Assembly: GCA_002792395.1 (NCBI GenBank)
Contig: PFOG01000153.1
Coordinates: 1-5,951, forward strand
Reading direction: 5' to 3'
Length of the DNA: 5,951 nucleotides
From: Candidatus Portnoybacteria bacterium CG_4_10_14_0_2_um_filter_44_20
Lineage (GTDB): Bacteria > Patescibacteriota > Minisyncoccia > Portnoybacterales > GCA-002795985
Positions within the stretch are counted from its first letter, which is position 1; the number at the start of each line of letters is the position of its first letter. The notes under the pieces are model-generated. The model saw only the letters and a list, made by a program, of their open reading frames with translations, was not told the DNA's origin and made no database searches. Positions 1 to 5,710 of the stretch are shown piece after piece. A program made the translations under genes and the position numbers.

Positions 1-61
1 GTTGGGCGGATCCGGTTCCGACACCAGACAGATGCAAAAGGGAGGGGGCATATTCATAAAC

Positions 62-100
62 AAACAGAAAGCCCGGTCAAAACGACGGGTTTTTTGTTTT
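62..100 (+). terminator. Rho-independent terminator, best on plus strand
   Basis: Positions 62-78 pair with 84-99 around the loop AAAAC (79-83). This gives 16 pairs with one bulged G at 75 and a GC-rich core at 72-78/84-89. Two of the pairs (67/94 and 71/90) are G-U in plus-strand RNA but become A-C mismatches in minus-strand RNA. The downstream arm is T-rich (TTTTTTGTTTT), as expected for plus-strand termination. The hairpin probably ends a convergent plus-strand transcript from outside the window. It may also slow minus-strand transcription leaving the efflux operon, whose last stop codon is 20 bp away, but the minus-strand U-tract is poor. Confidence 0.75.
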
Positions 101-119
101 ATTTGAAATTATCAATTTT

Positions 120-1379
120 TTATTCGTATCTCAGGGCTTCAATCGGGCTTTTCTTTGCCGCTTGCCGGGCCGGGTGAAGACCAAAGATCAGCCCGATCGT
201 GCTTGACACTAAAAAGGCGACTATAATTGCCAACCAGGAAATCACAAAAGGCCAAGAAGAAAGTTGCTGCTGAATTACCAAACTGATCAAAAGGGAAACG
301 ATAGTCCCAAAAATAATTCCGGTAACTCCACCCAGACAAGTAATAACCAGACTCTCGATTAAAAATTGATAGAGTATGTCTTTATTGGTCGCGCCCAAAG
401 ATTTGCGAAGCCCGATTTCGTGAGTTCTTTCGCTTACCGAGGCTAACATAATATTCATAATGCCCACTCCTCCGACAAGCAAAGAAATGGCCGCCAGAAA
501 TCCCAACAATAGGTTTAGAATTGTCCCAACTTGATTAATTGTGTCTAAAATTTCGGTCATGGTCATAATTTCGAAATCATCTTTGTCCGGATCGGTAATA
601 TTATGATTTTTTCTAAGGAGAGCGGTAATGTCAGCTTTCGCGCGATTAATATAACTTTGATCAGAAACAACAACGTGCATTTGCGTCAGATAATCAGTGC
701 CAAGAATTTTTTTCAAGGTAGTTTCAACCGGAATATATACAAAATCATTCATATCAACACCGCCGAAAACAAGACCACTTTGCGGCTTAAAAACCCCGAC
801 GACTCTAAAATTCTGCCCCTTTATTTTGATATTCTTTCCGATCGGATCAGTATTCTTAAAAAGATCTTTGCCTAGGTCGCTTCCGAGAACCGCTACCTGC
901 GCCAAGCTTTCGTTCTCCGAATTCATAAAAAATCTTCCTCCGGCTAATTTGCTGGTTTTTACTATCTTCGGATAGTCGGGGCTACAGCCATAAACCAAAA
1001 CTTTTTTCTCATTTCCATCATGGCTCGCCCGCTCTTGGCCGATTGCCGATCCGTTGACTGCTTCGATATAGGGGAATCGTTGCTTATCTTCTAAATCTTT
1101 TATATCTCTTGTCTTCAGGGTCGTAATCTTAATTCCCTGCACCATCGAAGAAATAGATTGAGTTTGGCTTTTGCCTGGAATTTTAACGGCAACATCAAGA
1201 ATGTTCGGACCGAATGCCTCCACCTCATTTGTCACTAAATTTTTTAATCCCTGCCCCAATGAAAGAATAATTACTACTGCCGCCACGCCAATTACGATTC
1301 CCAGAACGGATAAAATACTGCGAAGTTTATTCGCGTTAAGAGCTATTATAGACTGGCTGATAGTGACAGAAAAGTTCAT
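120..1379 (-). CDS. MacB/FtsX-family ABC transporter permease (second of two)
   Basis: This is a 419-residue membrane permease with the MacB periplasmic core plus FtsX layout. Residues about 19-45 form the first membrane helix, preceded by the typical NANKLRS segment and containing LGIVIGVAAVV. Residues about 46-280 form a large extracytoplasmic domain, including LGSDLGKDLF (165-174) and DPIGKNIKI (178-186). Three further helices lie at about 285-312, 335-368 and 378-402. Between helices 2 and 3 the cytoplasmic coupling segment SERTHEIGLRKSLGA (316-330) should contact the ATPase. The end (LHPARQAAKKSPIEALRYE) is standard for the family. The ATG start fits the family's usual N-terminus, and an in-frame TGA lies six codons upstream, so no earlier start is possible. 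There is no Shine-Dalgarno at a normal distance; the nearest GAGG is about 20 nt away. It is the last gene of the operon, 66 bp after the other permease, to which it is clearly homologous but diverged. The substrate is unknown. It lacks a fused ATPase domain, unlike E. coli MacB. Confidence 0.92.
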   Translation of the reverse strand: MNFSVTISQSIIALNANKLRSILSVLGIVIGVAAVVIILSLGQGLKNLVTNEVEAFGPNILDVAVKIPGKSQTQSISSMVQGIKITTLKTRDIKDLEDKQRFPYIEAVNGSAIGQERASHDGNEKKVLVYGCSPDYPKIVKTSKLAGGRFFMNSENESLAQVAVLGSDLGKDLFKNTDPIGKNIKIKGQNFRVVGVFKPQSGLVFGGVDMNDFVYIPVETTLKKILGTDYLTQMHVVVSDQSYINRAKADITALLRKNHNITDPDKDDFEIMTMTEILDTINQVGTILNLLLGFLAAISLLVGGVGIMNIMLASVSERTHEIGLRKSLGATNKDILYQFLIESLVITCLGGVTGIIFGTIVSLLISLVIQQQLSSWPFVISWLAIIVAFLVSSTIGLIFGLHPARQAAKKSPIEALRYE

Positions 1380-1402
1380 AAGTTTATAGCCCGCTCAAAC
1401 CT
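1380..1402 (-). other. Possible RNA hairpin abutting the start of the last permease
   Basis: In the minus-strand transcript AGGTTT (from 1397-1402) can pair with AAACTT (1380-1385), six pairs including one G-U, around an 11-nt loop. The 3' arm directly touches the ATG of the downstream permease. Folding would bring the distant AGAGG closer to the start codon. The stem is weak, so this is a speculative element within a 66-bp intergenic gap that otherwise shows no promoter I can support. Confidence 0.25.
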
Positions 1403-1445
1403 CTAAGCGACAAGCCGTAAACGGAACGCGCCCAGAAGGGAAGCC

Positions 1446-2675
1446 TCATTTTCTTAGCGCCTCCACCGACTCCATTTTTGAAGCGCGATTAGCAGGCCAA
1501 AGACCAAAGGCAATACCCACGCCAATTGCCATCAAAACGGCCATCGCGATCGACGGCGGCGTAACAATAAACTTCCAATTATAGCCAAAATAATTAACGC
1601 CGATTGAAACCGCCAAAGAAATCAAAATTCCCGTGACGATACCGATTGCCCCGCCAATTGACGTAATAGTCGCGCTTTCTATCAAAAACTGAATCAAAAT
1701 ATCTTTTCTCTTAGCGCCAACTGCCTTTCGTAAGCCAATTTCTTTAGTTCTTTCAGTTACCGTTACGAACATTATATTCATAATTCCAATCCCTCCGACA
1801 ATAAGAGATATTCCGGCAACGGCCGCTAAAAACATTTTAAGCGCCTGAGTTACTGTCCCCAGAATGTCCAATGCCTGAGCAGTATTTCTGACAGTAAAGT
1901 CGTCCTTAAGAGGATCTTTTATGTGATGGCGAAAACGAAGCGTTTCCTGAAACTGAGTAACAACCGAGTCCATGTTCTCGCCGGCAACAACCTTAGCTCT
2001 GATAAAATTTAAATAATCAATTCCCAAAAGAATTTTCTGAGCAGTCTTGATGGGCACAAAGACCTGTTGGTCCTGATTTTGCAACGCGGCGCTCCCCCGC
2101 TCCTTCATTACGCCGATAACCTGAAATGTAATTTGATTGATTTTTATTTTTTTACCCAATGGGTCGTCATTGCCAAAAAGATCCTCTCTAACTTTACTTC
2201 CAAGAACCACCACCCGCGCCAAACTATCAACCTCGTCCTCTTTTATAAACCGCCCCGATTCAATCGAGGTGTCCTCGACTTCCGGATAATTAGCTCCGAC
2301 GCCAGAGTAGTTAAAACTCCCGGCCTGACCCAGGTAGATCATGGTCCCCTGACCTGTGACATACGGCGAGATTGCGGCGATATGCGGCAATTTTCCCAAT
2401 GCCAGCGCGTCGTCGTATGTCAGGGTGGTGATTTCAATGCCAAACAACGCGGCAGGCGGCTGGCCCTCTTCAGATCCACCAGGGAGAACTCCGATCAAAT
2501 TACTTCCCAACGCTTCGACTTGCGACAATAGCAGGTCTTGCGCGCTTTCGCCGATGGCCATAATAGAAATAACTGACGCGACGCCAATTATAATTCCTAG
2601 CATGGTTAATAATGCCCGGGTTTTTTGGATTTTAATGTCAAGAAGAATATATTTTAGAACGTGAACAATGCGCAT
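1446..2675 (-). CDS. MacB/FtsX-family ABC transporter permease (first of two)
   Basis: This is a 409-residue permease with the same architecture as its downstream neighbour. Helix 1 is at about 20-43 (ALLTMLGIIIGVASVISIMA). The extracytoplasmic MacB-core domain covers about 45-275, with the ITTLTYDDA, VVLGSKVREDLFG and DDPLGKKIKI segments. Helices 2-4 are at about 280-305, 330-358 and 374-393. The cytoplasmic coupling segment TERTKEIGLRKAVGAKRKDIL (307-327) lies between helices 2 and 3, and the C-terminus reads FGLWPANRASKMESVEALRK. It has no ATPase domain, so it should work with the ATPase encoded 39 bp upstream. The ATG follows an in-frame TAA six codons upstream with no alternative start between them. 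No Shine-Dalgarno is visible. Shared motifs with the second permease point to an old tandem duplication, and a heterodimer is plausible but unproven. The substrate is unknown; macrolide or peptide export by analogy with MacB is only a guess. Confidence 0.93.
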   Translation of the reverse strand: MRIVHVLKYILLDIKIQKTRALLTMLGIIIGVASVISIMAIGESAQDLLLSQVEALGSNLIGVLPGGSEEGQPPAALFGIEITTLTYDDALALGKLPHIAAISPYVTGQGTMIYLGQAGSFNYSGVGANYPEVEDTSIESGRFIKEDEVDSLARVVVLGSKVREDLFGNDDPLGKKIKINQITFQVIGVMKERGSAALQNQDQQVFVPIKTAQKILLGIDYLNFIRAKVVAGENMDSVVTQFQETLRFRHHIKDPLKDDFTVRNTAQALDILGTVTQALKMFLAAVAGISLIVGGIGIMNIMFVTVTERTKEIGLRKAVGAKRKDILIQFLIESATITSIGGAIGIVTGILISLAVSIGVNYFGYNWKFIVTPPSIAMAVLMAIGVGIAFGLWPANRASKMESVEALRK

Positions 2676-2688
2676 AACGAATGCATTG
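2666..2688 (-). other. Hairpin with a start codon in its loop
   Basis: CAATGC (2666-2671) and GCATTG (2683-2688) form a perfect 6-bp inverted repeat around an 11-nt loop. In minus-strand RNA that loop contains the ATG (2673-2675) of the first permease gene. No Shine-Dalgarno is present upstream, so presenting the start codon in a loop could help or gate initiation. A 6-bp repeat at this spacing can also arise by chance. Confidence 0.3.
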
Positions 2689-2714
2689 GTTATTTAGATT
2701 ACACGTGTTTTTTT

Positions 2715-3437
2715 CTATTTAATGAGTCCGTTTTTCGCCACCCGACGAGTCATCACCTCTGCGTCGGAAATAATAAGCCCGTCTTTCAAAACTATAATTC
2801 GCCGCGCGCATTCGGCAACATATTGCTCATGAGTAACCATAATGATAGTATACTTTTCTTCATTAAGGTCTTGTAAAATCTCCATAATTTGCTGGCCGGA
2901 TTTACTGTCAAGATTGCCAGTCGGCTCATCAGCCAATATAAGCCTGGGCTCATTGATAAGCGCGCGGGCAATAGCCGCTCTCTGTTGCTCGCCGCCGGAG
3001 AGTTGGTTGGGGAAATGGTCTATTCTGTGCGATAGGCCGACATCATTTAATATTTTTAAAGCTTTCTCTTGAACAGCTTTTTTATTAACCGCCGGCGCAT
3101 AGATGGTAGGAAGCAGCACATTATTTAAAACCGTAGTGCGAGCCAGAAGATTGTAAGCCTGAAAGACAAAGCCAATTTTTTGATTACGAATCTCGGCCAA
3201 TTTTCTATCATCAAACCGGCTAGTATCTTCGCCCTCAAAAAAAAATCGACCCGAGCTCAACCTATCTAAAAATCCGATAATGTGCATAAGGGTTGATTTG
3301 CCCGAACCGGAAGCACCCATAATCGCCACGAAATCACCCTCGTCAACGCTAAAAGAAATCCCGCTTAGAGCAGAGGTTTCTGTTTCCTCTCCATTGTATA
3401 TTTTTTTAATTTGTTCGAGCCGTAAAAGCGCGTTCAT
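2715..3437 (-). CDS. ABC transporter ATP-binding protein, LolD/MacB type
   Basis: This is a 240-residue ATPase that would power the two downstream permeases from the cytoplasmic face. All catalytic motifs are intact, numbered from the ATG at 3437: A-loop Tyr14, Walker [10 protein letters not shown] (41-49), Q-loop Gln93 in FVFQAYNLL, signature LSGGEQQ (146-152), Walker B LILADE with Asp170 and Glu171, D-loop GNLDS (174-178), and H-loop His203 in VTHE. The pattern MHIIGFLDR after Walker A and the [19 protein letters not shown] run are typical of the LolD/MacB/FtsE branch. An in-frame TTG at 3497 would add 20 residues and overlap the adaptor gene by 14 bp. I prefer the ATG because the family fold begins right after it and the extra residues look non-conserved. 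With that start the gap to the adaptor stop is 46 bp. No clear Shine-Dalgarno is seen for either start. Confidence 0.95.
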   Translation of the reverse strand: MNALLRLEQIKKIYNGEETETSALSGISFSVDEGDFVAIMGASGSGKSTLMHIIGFLDRLSSGRFFFEGEDTSRFDDRKLAEIRNQKIGFVFQAYNLLARTTVLNNVLLPTIYAPAVNKKAVQEKALKILNDVGLSHRIDHFPNQLSGGEQQRAAIARALINEPRLILADEPTGNLDSKSGQQIMEILQDLNEEKYTIIMVTHEQYVAECARRIIVLKDGLIISDAEVMTRRVAKNGLIK

Positions 3438-3483
3438 TGCAAAATTACGAATTAATTCTTCTTTTGGGAAAAACCCGAATGGT

Positions 3484-5130
3484 TTACTTTTCGACAACCA
3501 CCTGTTCGCCCTCTTGCAACCCTTCGACTATTTCAATTGTGGTCTCTCCCTCCAGGCCGGTTTTAATGCTTTTTTCTATTATTTTATCGCCATCAATTGT
3601 TTGTACATATTTTCCACCGTTTTTTTCTTTGACGACATAATACGGCAGATAGAGGATATTTTCTTTTCTTTCTGTCAGGATATCTAAATTAGCCGTCATG
3701 CCCGATTTTATCCTTTCGTCATCATGAAAAGTAATCGTGATTTTATAGTAGACCACGCCGGAAACTATTGTTTCGGCGGGATCAATTTGCGCGATTGCGC
3801 CGGTAAATTTTTCGTCCGGCCCCAATGCGTCAAATGTTACTTCTGCCTCATCGCCAGTATTTATTTTATCGATTTCTGTTTCTGAAATATTAGCTTCGAT
3901 TTGAAAATTGCCGGAGCTTATCATCGAGATTATCGTTGCGTTTACCTGAACAGTTTCGCCTCTTTTCTTCTCAACCGCCTTAATAGTTCCATCAATTGGA
4001 GCCCTCAAAATAGTTTTGTCGTAATTCGCTTCGGTTTGCATCACACTAGCCCGCGCCTGCTTAACAAGCGCTTCTTGTTGTTCAATTTGCTCAGAAGTGT
4101 AACCTGCTTTTTTAAGCAATAAATTTGCTTCCGCGCTGGATAGAGTATTTTGAACAGTCGTAATACTGGCCTCAGCGGTGGCAATCGCGTTATTATTGGT
4201 TGACTTTTGCACCTCGATTAATTGTTGCTTGGCGGCAATCGTTATAATTTCAGTATTGATAGCGCCTTTCTCGACATTAAGATTTGTTAGTTCGGTTGAG
4301 CTTAGCGCAGCACTGATCGATACAGCGTCCAACGCAGCTTTTATTTTTGTTAATGAATCAACCATATCGGTTAGCGCTTTATTTGTATTTTCAAAAGAAG
4401 TAACGGCCTGCGCGGTGGCAATTGAAGCCTTGGTTCCTCCGCTTAGCGCGCTGATCGCGTCTTTTGCCGCCCGGTCATAGTTAGAAGCGCCCAGCAAAGA
4501 CAAAATGGCCGCTCCTTTGGCGCTTGCCAACCTGGTGCTTTCCTGCTCATAGCCAAGAAAGTGAGCAACCTGAATATCGGTTAGAACAAAAAGAGAGTTT
4601 ATGGCAACGGTGACCGAGTTTGCGGCAGCGGTGAGCGCGCCGTCGTATGCCGAACGAATATCGACCTCGGCCTTATTTTTAACATTTTGTAAGTTTGTTC
4701 GCGCGTCAACCAAAGATCTTTGAGCGTTGGTGACACTAGCCTCCATTACCGCAATTTCTTCCGGTCGGGTGCCCTTTTTCATTTCCTCTAATTTGGCCTG
4801 CTGGCTTTGTAGGGCCGCTTGGGCTTGAGTTAGTTGTGCTCTAATTTCGCTATTATCTAACGTCGCGATAATTTGTCCGGCTTTAACCTTATCTCCTACC
4901 ACGACGCTGATTTGAGAAATTTTTGCGCTGCGGTCAAAAGCCAAATCAATGCTTTCCGCCGGCTTAACCTGGCCGGTAACACTAACCGTCTGCGTAATAT
5001 CCCCCCTTTCAACCTCGGTAAATTCATATTTCGGCGCCGACTTCCGACCAAAATAAAAATATCCGGCAATAGCGCCGGCAATAATAATTATTAAAATTAC
5101 GATCGTCGTCGGTTTTTTGAAAAAGTTCAT
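3484..5130 (-). CDS. MacA/HlyD-type membrane-fusion (periplasmic adaptor) protein with large insertion
   Basis: This is a 548-residue adaptor subunit that should bridge the permeases to the cell exterior. An N-terminal membrane anchor (about 8-27, IVILIIIIAGAIAGYFYF) follows a KK-containing cytoplasmic end. The first lipoyl half is at about 66-92 (ISVVVGDKVKAGQIIATLD). A coiled coil covers about 93-155, including MKKGTRPEEIAVMEA. A second coiled coil is at about 300-372 and leads into the second lipoyl half LRAPIDGTIKAVEKKRGETV (375-394). The beta-barrel domain is at about 405-487 and a membrane-proximal domain closes the protein (LYLPYYVV to EGLQEGEQVVVEK). The stretch about 156-299 is rich in Ala, Ser and Thr, looks helical, and is an insertion compared with MacA-type proteins of roughly 370-400 residues. 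The ATG start lies 18 bp after the regulator gene, with no Shine-Dalgarno (upstream is AT-rich). The family assignment is firm; the substrate and any outer partner are unknown. Confidence 0.93.
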   Translation of the reverse strand: MNFFKKPTTIVILIIIIAGAIAGYFYFGRKSAPKYEFTEVERGDITQTVSVTGQVKPAESIDLAFDRSAKISQISVVVGDKVKAGQIIATLDNSEIRAQLTQAQAALQSQQAKLEEMKKGTRPEEIAVMEASVTNAQRSLVDARTNLQNVKNKAEVDIRSAYDGALTAAANSVTVAINSLFVLTDIQVAHFLGYEQESTRLASAKGAAILSLLGASNYDRAAKDAISALSGGTKASIATAQAVTSFENTNKALTDMVDSLTKIKAALDAVSISAALSSTELTNLNVEKGAINTEIITIAAKQQLIEVQKSTNNNAIATAEASITTVQNTLSSAEANLLLKKAGYTSEQIEQQEALVKQARASVMQTEANYDKTILRAPIDGTIKAVEKKRGETVQVNATIISMISSGNFQIEANISETEIDKINTGDEAEVTFDALGPDEKFTGAIAQIDPAETIVSGVVYYKITITFHDDERIKSGMTANLDILTERKENILYLPYYVVKEKNGGKYVQTIDGDKIIEKSIKTGLEGETTIEIVEGLQEGEQVVVEK

Positions 5131-5148
5131 AGTGTTTTTTGAATTAAA

Positions 5149-5580
5149 TTATTTATTTTTTAATATGACAGCGATTTTTTGATGGATCTTAATAAGACTA
5201 TTTATTTCCTTTTTATTTAACTTTTCAAATACTCCCCCGACCCTTCCTTTAATTTTTTTAAAACCTTCGTTTAGGGCTCGTTTGCCTTTTGCGGTAATGG
5301 CAAGACGAACAATACGACGGTCCTTTTTATCAGACAACCGACGAAGTTTACCGGCCCTAACCAAAGGATCTATCAAAAATGTCACGGATGGCGGGGTAAC
5401 TTTCAGATACTCAGCAACCTCCCGCATCAAAGGCTGCCTTTCCACGTCTATATAACGAAGAATTTCCAATTGCGTTATTGAAAAAAACCCGACATCTTCG
5501 TCGCGCCTAATTTTATCCCCAATAAGACGCTGGGTGTTCATAAGGGATGATATCAGCTTTGTGACATCGCTTTTCGGCAT
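5149..5580 (-). CDS. MarR-family transcriptional regulator
   Basis: This is a 143-residue winged helix-turn-helix protein, the first gene of the efflux operon and its likely autorepressor. The dimerisation helices lie at the N-terminus (about 5-25) and C-terminus (about 105-140). ITQLEILRYIDVERQPLMREVAEYL (35-59) covers the first part of the DNA-binding domain. VTPPSVTFLIDPLVRAG (61-77) contains the recognition helix, and RLSDKKDRRIVRLAIT (81-96) forms the wing with the family's conserved D-R-R pattern. The ATG at 5580 is preferred: it gives the family's usual length, while an in-frame TTG at 5592 would add only four residues and lies within the operator. The start is about 26 nt from the predicted transcription start and has no Shine-Dalgarno. 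MarR proteins usually leave DNA when a phenolic or other small ligand binds; here the ligand is unknown. The adjacent exporter suggests that the ligand may be its substrate, which is inference. Confidence 0.92.
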   Translation of the reverse strand: MPKSDVTKLISSLMNTQRLIGDKIRRDEDVGFFSITQLEILRYIDVERQPLMREVAEYLKVTPPSVTFLIDPLVRAGKLRRLSDKKDRRIVRLAITAKGKRALNEGFKKIKGRVGGVFEKLNKKEINSLIKIHQKIAVILKNK

Positions 5581-5584
5581 AAAG

Positions 5585-5613
5585 TTAGACAACTAAATAG
5601 TTAGATCGTCTAA
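5585..5613. promoter_or_regulatory. Likely MarR operator: overlapping TTAGA/TCTAA dyads
   Basis: Three overlapping inverted repeats are visible. TTAGA-TCG-TCTAA lies at 5601-5613, AACTA-AA-TAGTT at 5591-5602, and outer arms TTAGAC (5585-5590) and GTCTAA (5608-5613) enclose both. GTTAGA also repeats directly at 5584 and 5600, 16 bp apart. The block begins at the last base of the -10 box and covers the expected transcription start and most of the leader. Bound protein there would block RNA polymerase. AT-rich dyads overlapping the promoter of their own operon are usual for MarR regulators. The position and symmetry are seen directly; binding by this regulator is inferred. Confidence 0.7.
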
Positions 5614-5641
5614 GTATATACCGGAGTGAGCAGCCCGTCAA
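5613..5641 (-). promoter_or_regulatory. Sigma70-type promoter of the marR-efflux operon
   Basis: On the minus strand the -35 box is TTGACG (5636-5641) and the -10 box is TATACT (5613-5618), separated by exactly 17 bp. Each box is one base from consensus. A T7 tract immediately upstream of the -35 box could act as an UP element. Transcription should start at about 5606, giving a leader of roughly 26 nt to the regulator ATG. I see no comparably strong promoter further inside the operon, so this one probably drives all five genes. Confidence 0.82.
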
Positions 5642-5680
5642 GAGATAAAAAAACTGCGGGGCGCGGCTATTATAATCTCT
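5641..5680 (-). terminator. Probable terminator of the upstream nuclease-like gene
   Basis: Read on the minus strand, CCGCG-CCC-CGCAG (5654-5666) forms a short GC hairpin with one mismatch, followed directly by seven T (5647-5653). Outer arms AGAGAT (5641-5646) and ATCTCT (5675-5680) are a perfect inverted repeat around it. The site lies 31 bp or more after the stop codon of the gene ending at 5711. Its outer arm overlaps the first base of the next promoter's -35 box. The core stem is short, so confidence is moderate. Confidence 0.45.
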
Positions 5681-5710
5681 GAGTAAAAAAAACTTTTCTA
5701 GCCCTGTTTT

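Noticed and set aside
1..26. tRNA 3'-end-like sequence (CCGACACCA at 18-26)
   Set aside because: Placing the CCA end puts the T-loop at 4-10, which lacks the TTCRA pattern, and the visible bases do not form the required T-stem.
1..59. C-terminal tail of a plus-strand protein (frame 3, stop at 57-59)
   Set aside because: Only 18 codons are visible, with no recognisable sequence. The plus-strand terminator makes a gene plausible but does not identify the frame or show that it is protein-coding.
2067..2531. Long open frame of 154 codons on the plus strand, antisense to the first permease
   Set aside because: The encoded protein is compositionally odd with no family resemblance, and the minus-strand frame clearly encodes a conserved permease. 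It is a shadow frame, as are the other plus-strand frames across the operon.
2701..2708. ACACGTGT palindrome followed by a T-run between the ATPase and permease genes
   Set aside because: An 8-bp palindrome is too short to call an operator or terminator, and no GC-rich stem is present.
2676..2714. Internal promoter before the first permease (TAATCT as -10)
   Set aside because: No acceptable -35 box lies about 17 bp upstream, so the match is within chance for AT-rich DNA.
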